In this document: positions 37,201 to 48,314 of the stretch, piece after piece
Layout of the letters: each line of letters starts with the position of its first letter
Numbering within the stretch: the stretch's first letter is position 1
NCBI RefSeq assembly: GCF_965638725.1
Contig: NC_134960.1
Span: forward strand, 6,946,501-7,010,500
Direction of reading: 5' to 3'
DNA from: Aptenodytes patagonicus
Taxonomy: Eukaryota; Chordata; Aves; Sphenisciformes; Spheniscidae
Length of the DNA: 64,000 bases
Made by a program: the position numbers and the translations under genes
Notes under the pieces: generated by a model
Seen by the model: the letters and a program-made list of their open reading frames with translations, nothing else
Told to the model about the DNA's origin: nothing
Databases searched by the model: none

Positions 37201-40200
37201 ATCTCCCAGTGACTCATTGCAGAGTCAGGCTTTACAGGGGGATGATTTTATATACCTGTTGCTAAATACGTGCCTGCTTCACCCGGCTGAGTCAGGACAA
37301 CCCTGCAGCAGAAGGGATTGCAACGCCAGAGGGCTGGTCACTGGAAATCGGGAGTTAAAGGGAACCAAGCTGGAAGATGTCCCCAGGCCTCATTTCTCTC
37401 TCCGATGTCACCTCTTTTTCTGCTCATAAAATCTTCGCGAGCAGCGTGTCAGAGCCTCATGCTTCCTCTTTATTCGCAATTATTTGCAAACTTCCCTGTG
37501 AATTGCACCCCGGCTCTATAAAAAGCTCAGGAAGGCGGCTGGAAACGACGGCTGGCTGAACTTTGAAATTCACCCTCTGCTCGTTAGTTATGCAAATCCT
37601 CAGCTACTGCTTCTGGTCTGGCTTTTAGGTCACTAATCAAGCTGGGGCCGCAGTGCTAAATATTGCAAGTGAAAGTGCAATTGGGGCATCCCTTGGGGGG
37701 CAAATGTGCTCGGGACTCCGCGTGGTATCAGTGCCTGTGGTGTCCGGGCAGGTTTTGGGGTGATGGAGAGCAAATAGTGACGCTCCAAGCGTGGGTGAGC
37801 AGTGATTTGCTGGGTGTGCGGTTTTCTGTCTCAGTTTTCACTATTTCCAGCTCAGTTTTCCAGCTCTATTTGTTACCCTAGTGAGGTCCATGAAAGCTGG
37901 AGGAAAGAGTAAAAACCCCAATAATGAGACAGAACCATTTTTCCTGGACAGGCGGGGTTCATGCCGTGCATGGTACGTTTTGGGGTGATGGTGGTGACTG
38001 GAGGACGGTGCATTTCCGCAATCAGTCCCTGCATGGGGGACCCCTCTTTAGGACATGGTCACTCCCCCTGAGACCCTTTGCTCCCCCGGCTCACTCGGTG
38101 TGTGCGTGCATCGGGCCCCATTGGTCTTCTCCCCTTGAATTATTAACCCACAACCTGCTCCTGGCCCCAGCTGCCATTTGTTGACTGCTTAGCCTGCTGG
38201 CCAAGGTACAGGCCTTTCAAACTTTCCTAGAATTGACTTTCCTTGAACAAAAAGGGCTTCCCTGGAGCACTGGCGGTACCTACGTGATGGGCTTGGCTGG
38301 CTAATACCCCGGGATTAGCAGAGGGACACTTTAAACCTCTGGCCAATGGCAGATGTTTCCTACAGGGGACCCTTCAAGGACGCCCACTCCAGTGCTGTTA
38401 GTTTTGCGATCGCCCGGATAAGGGGCCAGATCCTTCCCCCACGCTGCCCCACGGTAAGGATGGGCTGAACCCTATGGGGCTGCGAAGGGGGAGAGAAGTC
38501 CCGGTGCCCAGCCAGCACCACCACCGCCTTGCTGTCCTCCTCCTCCTCCTGCCGCAGGCAGGCCAAATCCAGCCAGGCGGCTGATCCAGATGAGCTGGGC
38601 TCTGTGCTGCGGGGCTGGAGTGAAGGCGATGCTCTGAAACGGGCTGTTTCCAGCCCACGTGCGCTCGCCAGCCCGCGCGCCGCCCCGGCACTCCTCGCCC
38701 TCCCGCGCTGGTGCGGTCTTTGACCCCGCGCAGGAGCCTGGCTGGCGGCGCTTGGCTCGGCGCTCGTAAAACCATGGGAGCAACCAAAGGAATCTGCCAG
38801 TTGCCAAAATAAAGGGTTGAATTTTCCCAGCAGGGCTGGGAAATGCTTGCCCCAACACCCAGCCTCCGGTTGCTGCCCCCAGGGTTGAAGCATCTCCTGC
38901 CATGTTGCTCCATGTCCAAGAGCATGGGGTTGTGATGGGGAACCGCCAGCTCGCTGCAACCACTGGCGGCCTGCTCCTCATCCCCTTGGGGTTTGCACCT
39001 CCTGGGAGGAAGATGAGGCTTGCAGGAGGGGTGCCTTCACCCACGTGCGTGGGTGTGGGTGCAGATCTGGCCCAGTCCCGCTGTGCCGGCAGTGCGGAGC
39101 CCAGCCGAGGTCAGCCTGTGCTCCTGCGCACCGGTCTGCGCTCTCCGAATCCGTCTCTTTGCCCAGGTGTTTCTGCCCCTTCCCAGCAGCCGGGCTGCCC
39201 TGCATGACTGTGCTGTGTAACAAGCCCTGGTCTCTGCCTCCCGGCTCTGCCAGTCCCAAAACCTCCAGGCAAGCAACCCCCAGCCACACACACTCACTTA
39301 TAGCAAAGCTGTGGGGCTTTTTGGGAAGCACAGAGCTTGATCCTCTGTATGCAGGAGACTAGAAAGCCATCAGGACAAGTGGCGTGGTTTTAGAATCATA
39401 GAATCACAGAATCGTTTAGGTTGGAAAAGACCTTTAAGATCATCAAGTCCAACTGTTAACCTAACACTGCCAAGTCCACCACTAAACCATGTCCCTAAGC
39501 ACCACATCTACACATCTTTTAAATACCCTCAGGGATGGTGACTCCATCACTTCCCTGGGCAGCCTGTTCCAGTGCTTGACAACCCTTTCAGTGAAGAAAT
39601 TTTTCCTAATATCCAATCTAAACCTCCCCTGGTGCAACTTGAGGCCGTTTCCTCTCGTCCTATCGCTTGTTCCTTGGGAGAAGAGACCGACACCCACCTC
39701 GCTACAACCTCCCTTCAGGTAGTTGTAGAGTGTGATAAGGTCTCCCCTGAGGTTTAGGGACAGTGAAATGAGCTGGGCTGTCTGTCCCGAGCGTCAGCAT
39801 CACTGCTGCGTAGCGCGGCTGCCGTCACCTCTGCTCGGCAGAGGGAGCATCGACCCCTCCACACAGAGGCAGCTGGAGCACATCTGGCTGCCAGATCGGG
39901 GCGACTACAGCCAGCCTGGAGGCTCCTGAGCATTAGGAGCTAACCCCAGCCCTCTCCCAGGCCTGGGGTCTCTGTCATGGGGCATCACTCTGCCGGCTGC
40001 CCCCCTTTTTGCAGTGTGTGGGGGGATTTCCCCCCACGGAGCTGCAGAAGGACTGGGGGTTAAGCTGTCCAGGGAGTCCCACCAGTGATCAGAGCCCACA
40101 GCGCCGACCCTGGGACTCCACTCTGGTTTGAAACTGCTTCTGTGCCTCGGTTTCTCCATCCGTAGCATTGCCTAAGCTATACCGGGGGTGTGGGGAAGTT

Positions 40201-43200
40201 TTCCTTGATGCTTTCCCTGGGGAGGAATGGCAAATCCTGATAGAGCACCGATTCTTCTGGGACCAGAGGATTTTATCCTCCTTGCAAGTAGATGCTGCTC
40301 ATTCAGAATAAAGCAGCTTTATCATGGAGAGAAAGCACCCACCCTGGGGGGGAAAGCCTTGCACTCCGTCTTGCTGCACTTTAACTCCAGTGTGGACGAG
40401 TTCTTTCCCTGGTGCTCACTGGTGACGGGACATTCACACCTGATGTTTTTCAGCAGTAAAATATTGTAGTGCCATCAGATGGTGTGGAAACGCACCCGGT
40501 ACAGACAGACAGGCAGACGAGGCTGTACTGATGGAGCCACTGCGTGGCCAGAGCATCGCCAGGAAGGTGAGACCACGCAGGGCTGCTCCGGGAGCACGTT
40601 GCCCAGGCTTTTCATGCCGGTCATGCGAGGAGCCGCCGTGCAGTGGGGCGTGCAAGAGCCGCTGAGCAGCCGCAGGGCCGGCCGGCCTGGCAGCAACGCC
40701 GCCGTCCCCCACGCCAGCACCTCCCGTGCAAAGCAGCATGCAACGCGCCCGTGTCCCCAGACCTCGGGGACCTCTGCGGTGGGGCGCGACAGCCGGCACT
40801 GCGGTGGGCTCTCATCTCGGCGGCTCCGGCGAGCGGGTCGGGGCTGCTGTACCCCGGCTGCCCTGATCGGAGCCCTGATGGCTGCATAGCGGCTTCCCAC
40901 GGAGCCAGGGCTTGCAGCTGCTGCAATTTTGAGCTGCTTTGACCTGTGAAATAGGGACCTTTAGAAAAGTGCACAGGTTTATGCTCCTTGCTGCTGGCAG
41001 CCGTGCTGCTCCTGCTGTGGCTGGGAGGGCTGTGTCCCGCGGATAGGGATGCTCTGTTCGGAGCTGGCCTGATCCCCTCTTGGCTGTCCTGGGCACACTG
41101 GGCCGGGTGCGTCGCTCTGTGGGACTGGGGAAAAGACAAGCTCCAAAAAACGTATGCCAGCTCTTGCTCCTTCGCTACTTTCTGCCTCCTGCCAGGGTGC
41201 TGCTGCCACTCCATGGTCTCTTTCCTCCCTGGTTTGAACCAGCCCTTTCCCAGCGCTTCCTAAAGCTGCTCACACCAGCCTCAAAATACCCCATCACCCT
41301 ATAGCCTATCTTTTAAGGTGTTTGGAGGACCGTTTCTTATTTAAAGCCGTCCTTTGGGCAGGCCAGGGCTGGAGAGGGTGAATTACCACCTCCCTGGCAG
41401 CCTCTGCTGTGGCCATCAGGCTGCAGAGCCCGGGATGGTGGGCACAGGGATCTGGCTTGATTTTCCCTTCCCCTGTCCCTGCTTCCCCGGCAGCTGCAGT
41501 CCAGGGTAGGAGCTCCAGCACCCCCATCCCCAGGGCAGGCCTGCCGTGGGGAGCAGATCCGGGCTGGGGGTCGGGACCCCGTCCCCCCGCGTGTGTGCGA
41601 GTGTGTGTGCATGCACACTCAGGAGCGCATCCTTTGGGGTTTGCACAGCACATTAAAGCTATTCCCTTATCTAATCACAGCTCAGGTGAGTGCTATTAGG
41701 GTTACATATTAACAGTGGTAACGATACCCTCTCCCCACGCAGCCATTGGCCCTGCCTTGATCCCAAAGCCGAAACCCTTCCCACTGGCCCTGCGAATGGC
41801 TCCATTTGGCTGCCTGAGCAGTTCCTTTACCTGGTCTTTTGGGGACAAGAAGGGGAGACTTTAAATGCATAGCGGGGCTGGAAGGGGCTAGCAGCTGTGC
41901 TAGGAGGCATCACCAGCATCCCCTTTGCACCCCATCCACGCTCCCTCCCGGTGCAGCAGCAGCAGCGCCGGGCTATCCCGGTGCCGTGGGACAGCCCGGT
42001 CCACCTCCGATGGGCTTCCCTGGAAATGCGGGAGTGCCTCCATCCCTCTGCTTGGCCGTGCTCCCCGCTGCGGCACCGGGGTTTCCCCGTAGGTACGAGG
42101 GCTCCCTGTAAGGAGCCGGGCTGGCTCATCCCGAATTTCCTCTTTCCTTTCACAGAGCCATAAAAAGTCTCCAGGAGAGAGTTAAGTGTAACCCAGCATT
42201 CATATTCAAGGTAGTTGCATTATTCATTGTCAATAGTATTTCTTGTGAATCCTTCTCTTTTCCTTGTGAATCACCCACAATACATTCCCGAATTCAGCAA
42301 ACATCACCGAAACCAGCAATTAGTCGAGATGAGTAACTTTCCATCTCTGGCTTGGTTGTGAGCCCTCTGCTTTGAGTCTTTGCTATCTGATATTGGGCAG
42401 CGAGAGACTGGTGCCCAGCTCACACGGTGACGGCTCGCCGGCGTGGCCAGGTATCTGCCAGACCTGAGGCAAATCACAGGCTTCATCAGGGATGAACGGT
42501 GAAGAGGGAATAACAAAGAACAAGCTGTGATGGATCTATTTACAGCTGCAGCAGGAAATAATAATTCCTGCTGAAATTCATGGCATACGTGGTATTCACA
42601 AACCGCCTTATTTCTTTATTCTTTTTTTTTTTTACTTTATCTGTCAATTCCATTGCTTTCCAGCTGTTTTTTCTCCAAGCAGTGGCATTCAAATAGCAAT
42701 ATTGCAAATAAGATCATTTTTAAGTCATTATCTCTTCAGAAAGGCTTTTGCTTTCAAATGAAAAAAAAAAGTTCAATTTATATGAGAAAGAAAAAAACTT
42801 GTAGGAGTCCCTGAACCTGGAGCAGACAGAGGGAGCCCGGCTCCTCACGGAGCTGCTAAACTCCACATAAATCTCCGCTGGCGCCTCTGGTTTATTCTGT
42901 AACTCCCTGGGAATCGCTGTGTTTGCAAATTCAGCACAGGTCCCTCCTGGGCTGGGATGCAGAAGCCCTTCTCACGCCGACGAACCCTTCACCTGCGGGG
43001 TGGCGAGAGGAGGCAGTGACCCCAGGGGAAGGGCAGGGGTCCCGTGGGAGAGCGAGGGGGGAGCGTGGGGTCCTGCGTGGGCCAGGTGCCCCTGGCATCG
43101 CTCCAGCCCTGCGCTGTGCCATGGTCGGTCTTGTTTCGAGCCACCATGGCCGATGTGTGCCGAAGAGGAGACAAGTGCTCGGGAATGCTGCTGTAGAGCC

Positions 43201-46200
43201 CTCTTGCACTAAATCGCTGCATTTCAGCCGCGTGTCTGCAGACATCTCCATACACATCTTGCTCAATCAAATTACTTTTTTTACCCTGCTTTTACCTGCA
43301 GTCACCCTGTGTGGCCAGAGGCAGGTCTGCTCTCGGCGGTGGTGGGGAGGGATTAGGTGTTCACTTCCAAACAGCCCCAGGATGAGCTGGGCTCCCTGAC
43401 TCTCTAAAGTGGTGACTGAATTCATCACATCCCTCAAATATGGGTTAGCGGCTAAAGCCCAGCCCTGGTGCTGGGAGATTTGGTTTCTACTCATGGCCGT
43501 GTTGCAGCCTTGCCATGCTCCTCCCCTCCTCCCTTTGGTGCTCCTTGGGGACCATGCTGGGACCCTTGGCCATCCCGGCCAGCCCCTGGCATCATCCCGC
43601 CCACGTTATGCTGAGCCCATGCCAGCACCTACTTCCCGGAGCAATGGCAGGAGGACACCGAGAGTGACATAGTCATGGAAACTGGGTGCTAACTTGAATT
43701 GCAGGGCTGCTGCTTTTGTGCCTGGGAGTGCTGGGGTCAAGTCCCAGCAGGGTGAGACGCCTCCCGTGCCCACCCCGGCTCCCACGTGCACCCAGGGGTG
43801 CACACACACTCATGCGCTTCCACACGTGGCTTGCGCAGTGGCCAACGGCAGAGGCTGGACCTTTGCTGGCTTTTGTTTATTTAGTAGAAAACCAGCTGCC
43901 TTTTGGCATCCCATGGGATGCTGCAAGAGGAATGACCCCAGGGGAGCACCTCTCCCACTCGCAGCATCCCGTGGCCGTGGGTTGTCCTGTCTCCGATGCT
44001 CTGTTACATTTATCTTTCAGCATCAGAGGTGGCTTAGGAAAGTCCCCATCTCCTTGCAGTGGGGAAGCAGGGGAGAGACACCCTTAAAACCAAAATTGAG
44101 TTGGATGAGAAACAGATTTGCAGCCTGGGGGCTGGGGTTTTGCTGTGTGGAGATTCTCTGATGTCTGATTAGTGTTGAGTCCACTCTGGAGTCTCTGAAG
44201 CACACTTTTGCTCTGCGCCACCCAAACTCCTGCTTCCACTAGGATGGTCAGAATTTAATAATATTGCTGAGATGTCTAGATGTCGATCAGATTTGGCCCA
44301 AACTGACGGATGTGCCAAGGACTCGTTAGGGGGAACAGATGAACAGGATGGCAGGCACACAAAGATCCCCTTTCCTGGGGGAGGCAGGCTGAATGTGAGG
44401 TTATACGGGTTGCTGGGTCACTAGAAATCCCTCCCCGCACATCTGCAGCAGTGATGGGCAGTATCCTGTCCACTCTGGTACACCCAGGGTAGCCCTGGGA
44501 AAATCCACGGAGCTGTTCTGGGCTTGCTCCTGCTCCTTCCCATGGTAGCACCCCTCTCAGCAGCAGCAATTCAGGAGAAGATGGGCAAACATGTCTACCA
44601 GGCAAACAAATGGCTGGGTTCCCAGTCGGAAGGACAGTGGCTGCTCAGCTGAAAGCATGGCTCTGTCCCTCCCAACGCCCTGGAACAGGATTTTGTTATT
44701 TCGGGTGGAGAAGCAAATATTCACAGCTGTGTTTAGTCCCCACCCGTGGGCTTTTCTGCAGAGGAAAGCACTAGGGACTTGTCAGCAAACTGCCGGGCAT
44801 GGGCACCCTTCCTCAAAGTGCCACCCGCACGCCCCGCAGCCCCTGGCCCAGGCAGAGTTCAAGCCGTTGGCTCTTGTTCTGCAGCTCGCCCTGCATGTGC
44901 GCGATTTAATGAAGGAGCTAATGGAGAAGGCGGCTCGGCTATTTTTGACTGTATTTTTCTGCTAGAAAGTGGCAGGTGCTGCCTCGTGCACAGAGGAGAT
45001 GTGGGGCTCAATGGCCCCAAGCTCTGTCTGTATCTGGGGGGCCCCAAGTCAAGAATTGGGCTGGCTTCGGTCAAACATGACTGGCCCACGGATCCAGTCC
45101 CTGGGAGTACTTGTGCACCATGTGGGCTTTCTTCAGTGCATCTTTAAAGACTGCACCAAACGAATAAGCTGCTGCCCTCTGTCTGAGCTCGGTATCGGGG
45201 GGAGGAAAATAACCCTTTTGGTGGCAGAGAAATGCTGTCATCCCTGGGTTTTACCTCTTTCCCCTGTCCTGATCCGTGTGCCTTTGAGTGATGGCACCTT
45301 GGGTTTGGGCTTCCTGGAAAAGAGCTGGGCTTCTCTCAGCCCTCCCAGGCTGTACCTTTGCAGGCAGCTTGTCCTCAGCCCACCACAGGGCTTGCAGCTC
45401 TGCTCCTCTTGGGGATGGTGTATCATGGCACGTGGGATTTATAGTCCATCTTCTCGGGATGCCTCTGGATCCCTCCTGCTCTTTCCACCAAGCAATTTCC
45501 CCAATGCCCAGGTGCTTTCCAACATGGAGAAACACCCTGGTGCTACCCAGGATGGGCATTAAATCCAGCAGGACCCTCACAGCTCTTTTCCACTGATCCC
45601 CAGGACATTGCCATGTTTCTCCTGAGCTCTCCACGGGTGGCTGTGTAGGTCCTCCATGTCCTCGGTGCTGCTCCTACCCCTCCCTTCCATCCCCTCTTGG
45701 CTCACCCCCACTCTGCTCTCTCTGCCAGGCAAGACCAGGACGAAAGACAAGTACCGGGTGGTGTACACGGACCACCAGCGCCTGGAGCTGGAGAAGGAGT
45801 TTCACTACAGCCGCTACATCACCATCCGCCGCAAGGCCGAGCTGGCCGCTGCCCTCGGGCTCACCGAGCGGCAGGTCAGTGCTGTGGTGTCCCGGGAAAA
45901 CCCACATCCCGGGTGGAGATGGGGCTGGGGAGGGGAAGGGCTGCAGCCCAAGCAGGCAGCGGTGGTCCCACCTTGCTCTGCATCTCTGCCTTCTCTTCCA
46001 AACTCCAGGATGGTCCCCCTGCCCCAGGGGGACCCGAGGGTTGTCATCCTTAGCTGCATCTGTCCCCATCTCTGCATCACCGTCTTTGTCTTTCTGCAGG
46101 TGAAAATCTGGTTTCAAAATCGGAGGGCGAAAGAGAGGAAGGTGAACAAAAAGAAGATGCAGCAGCAAAGCCAGCCCACCAGCACCACCACGCCGACCCC

Positions 46201-46306
46201 GCCGGCCGTTGGCACGCCGGGATCCATTGGAGGCCTCTGCAGCAGCAGCGCCCCGAACCTCGTCTCCTCGTCTCCGCTGACGATCAAGGAGGAATTCATG
46301 CCTTAA
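33802..46306 (+). CDS. CDX1: Homeobox protein CDX1 (chick cdxA type), complete coding region
   Basis: This is a caudal-family homeodomain transcription factor that acts in the nucleus in posterior patterning and intestinal identity. Three exons (33802-34228, 45729-45874, 46100-46306) join to 780 nt, giving 259 residues plus TAA. The N-terminus [20 protein letters not shown] is the caudal activation region. The hexapeptide-like TPYEWM spans residues 127-132. The homeodomain (about 146-206) contains [20 protein letters not shown] and the recognition helix [14 protein letters not shown]. The C-terminus ends TIKEEFMP. The start was chosen by family identity and the A at -3; the frame is open upstream to an ATG at 33592, but a TATA-like box lies in between. 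CDX2 and CDX4 fit less well at the N-terminus and in gene order. Confidence 0.96.
34674..35233. repeat. Degenerate TG-rich minisatellite
   Basis: At least seven imperfect copies of a unit with core GTGTGCAAGGTGC (near 34,720, 34,884, 34,974, 35,015, 35,053, 35,092 and 35,125) sit in alternating purine-pyrimidine DNA. The copies on the right are closer together and more alike, which suggests recent expansion there. Confidence 0.85.
36830..37060. promoter_or_regulatory. AT-rich island with repeated CdxA-type sites
   Basis: Two GCTATAAAT copies (ATAAAT at 36981-36986 and 37011-37016), 30 bp apart, match the chick CdxA consensus A/C-TTTAT-A/G on the minus strand. The surrounding DNA has homeodomain-type TTGATTAA and TTTTATTG words. 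Regulatory function is inferred. Confidence 0.3.
37420..37650. promoter_or_regulatory. Candidate CDX1 intronic enhancer
   Basis: A dense cluster holds GCAATTATTTGCAAA (from 37,476), TATAAAAAG (37517-37525), the TCF/LEF core CTTTGAA (37561-37567), the octamer ATGCAAAT (37590-37597) and a nuclear-receptor half-site AGGTCA (37627-37632). The CTTTGAA plus ATGCAAAT pair is shared with the candidate promoter at 33,585. Confidence 0.35.
39392..39755 (-). mobile_element. CR1 retrotransposon, 5'-truncated 3' end
   Basis: The low-coordinate end carries the ATTCT/ATGATT-type terminal repeats of avian CR1. On the minus strand, 39697-39482 encodes an uninterrupted 71-residue ORF2 C-terminus that includes [19 protein letters not shown] and ends LRDMV, followed by a stop and a short 3' UTR. 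The element is cut off near 39,755, typical of 5' truncation during insertion. It cannot move by itself. Confidence 0.95.
42170..42800. other. AT-rich island in CDX1 intron 1
   Basis: About 630 bp of AT-rich unique-looking DNA with homeodomain-like words (GCAATTAG, CATTATTCATTG, AATAATAATT) and poly-A/T runs lies between GC-rich flanks. It may be conserved regulatory DNA or old repeat; I recognise no family. Confidence 0.3.
45729..45874 (+). CDS. CDX1: CDX1 exon 2: homeodomain helices 1 and 2
   Basis: This exon has 146 nt and runs from phase 1 to phase 0. It follows CTCTCTGCCAG and is followed by GTCAGT. It encodes [20 protein letters not shown] to LGLTERQ. Confidence 0.97.
46100..46306 (+). 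CDS. CDX1: CDX1 exon 3: recognition helix and C-terminus
   Basis: This exon has 207 nt including TAA, after TCTTTCTGCAG. It encodes [20 protein letters not shown], then a Gln/Ser/Thr/Pro-rich tail and the terminal TIKEEFMP. Confidence 0.97.
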   Translation: MKIWFQNRRAKERKVNKKKMQQQSQPTSTTTPTPPAVGTPGSIGGLCSSSAPNLVSSSPLTIKEEFMP

Positions 46307-47101
46307 CCCCCTTCACCAGCTATAGACACCAAGAGATAAGCACTATGCAGCAGAGCCCAGCCGGTCCGTGTGGTCTGAAGAGTGACAGCCCCTTCCCAAA
46401 GACACGATGGTCCCCGGCTGAACCAACGGGGAGGCCAGCGAGGCTGGGCGAGGTGACACCAGGACCTTCCCAAGGGGCTGGTGGGCTCTCTCCTATGTAA
46501 AAACCATAGGTTAGGTAGTATTGCTCTCCTGTAGGAAACATGCACCGGTCTGGTCTCTGGTATTTGTAGGCCAAAGCAAGGTCCTAATGTCAGCAGAAGG
46601 AAGGGGGGGTGGTGGAGGATGGCTTTCCTACGGTGCTTCAGGTGGAGCTGGTAGGACCCTTCCTTCGGACCTCCTGGCAATCCAACTGCCTGGCGCTTTT
46701 GGGGCCGTTCAAACAAGACCGAACTAGAAAAAAGACCTGGCTGGACTCAGGGCAAAACAAATTTCCGCTGAGCTGGTCTCCTGGATCTGCTGCACTGGGA
46801 AGGGGGGTGCCGAAGGCAGAGTGAGTTGGACTGCGGGAGCCAGGCAGGACCCTCGGCCATGGGACCCAAGGGGGGGACTCCTTCAAACCACAGCAATGGT
46901 GGCAAGCCGGAGCATGCCCTTGGCGAGAGTCTCTGCACATCCCCACCCACGTTCCCCAGCCACCCTGGCAGCGCCTGCTCCTGCACCCCCAGCTCTGCCC
47001 CTGCAGCCACAAAGAGCCACGCGGAGACGAGTCCAGCAGCCCCAGTGCCCCTGGCTGTGCCACGGCAAGGCAGCACTGCAGCCATGCTCCACCTGGAGCA
47101 C

Positions 47102-47268
47102 GGGGAGAGGAGAGGAGAGGAGAGGAGAGGAGAGGAGAGGAGAGGAGAGGAGAGGAGAGGAGAGGAGAGGAGAGGAGAGGAGAGGAGAGGAGAGGAGAGG
47201 AGAGGAGAGGAGAGGAGAGGAGAGGAGAGGAGAGGAGAGGAGAAGAGAGGAGAGGAGAGGAGAGGAGA
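47102..47268. repeat. (GGAGA)n pentanucleotide array
   Basis: About 33 copies of GGAGA, nearly perfect with one G-to-A interruption near 47,243. It lies 0.8 kb past the CDX1 stop codon. Ser/Leu-rich or Arg/Glu-rich open frames through it are artefacts. Confidence 0.97.
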
Positions 47269-48308
47269 TGGACCACCCTGCTGAGCCCTGAGACCACCTT
47301 CCAGTGGGGAAGGGGAGGAGAACAAGAAGGTTTGCCATCGGGATGAGGTGCAAGAACCTGAGGCCATCCAGAAGGACCGATACTGGGAGAGCTTTGAGGT
47401 GCTGCTCCAAGGGAGTGCAGCTGCTGTGGGCACCGGGAGCTGCTGCCAGGGTGGACAGGGGCCATCTCAGGCAGAGGAAGGGCTGGCGCGTGCCCTGGTG
47501 ATGGAGAGGTGGTTTCCAGAAAGGCAGAAAAGTGGGGTTTTCCTATTTTATTGAAAACCCAAAGGACTCCAGGTTTTGCTCTCCGTCTCCCCCCTCCTCC
47601 GTGCACTGCACCACCTCTCGCCCACTGTGTGCCCTAGGCCAGTAACTGATACCCCTCTTTTCCTGCTGGTGAGCTGCAGCTGAAATGTCCCTTCACCCTG
47701 CTGAGTCCTGACCACTGTATTGGCCCAGGTTTCTGATGCCTCAAAGGCCAGCGGGGACAGCTGGGACACAGGAGGGTCTGCGGCTCCTGCTTGGGGCTGC
47801 GCCTGGTGCTCCTGGGCTGCGGCTTCCCAAGACCAAGATAGGGATGAGGGTGCATGGGCCTCACGTGGCAGCTCACATGGCCTTTCCCAGCGCCATTTCT
47901 CTGAGCTCCAGAAAGGTGGGGCAGCAGACATGTCCCCCACTGCCTGCAGAGTGTCCGGCCAAGCCCTCACATCGCACCCAACGCTGTTTGTGCATCGCAT
48001 CCCTCGTCTACCCTGTCCGCCTCCAGCCTCACACCGCTCCCAGCCCCTCATGGCCCAGAAAACAAGGTGCCCAGGCATGCTGCGGCTTTTACAAGCGAGC
48101 CCCTGCCATCCCGCTGCGCCCGCCACCCCACTCCAGCTCTCGTAGGATTTGGGTCTCCCTCCCGCAGGGGCCACTGACACCTTCCTCAGCCACCACTGCC
48201 AGCTGCGCTCGGTGGCAAGGATGAATGTTTGCATTGGCTCGGGACTATGGCTCAGATTTTGTATATATAAAGCAGAACTGGTTTTCCTTTTTTTTAGGCA
48301 TCGGTGAA

Positions 48309-48314
48309 AATAAA
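48309..48314 (+). terminator. Candidate CDX1 polyadenylation signal
   Basis: This is the first AATAAA I find downstream of the CDX1 stop, 2.0 kb away, preceded by T-rich DNA. If used, the 3' UTR would include the GGAGA array at 47.1-47.3 kb. A non-canonical upstream signal is possible. Confidence 0.35.

Larger units (their letters stand above)
34229..45728 (+). other. CDX1 intron 1 (11.5 kb)
   Basis: It contains a TG-rich minisatellite (34,674-35,233), a CR1 insertion (39,392-39,755) and AT-rich, motif-dense islands near 36,380-37,060, 37,420-37,650 and 42,170-42,800 that stand out against the GC-rich background. A TTCAAAG TCF/LEF core lies at 35425-35431. No additional exon is recognised. 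Confidence 0.85.

Noticed and set aside
46638-47606. 322-codon minus-strand frame with a repeated SSPLL pattern, and plus-strand GEERR frames
   Set aside because: All arise from the GGAGA pentanucleotide array.
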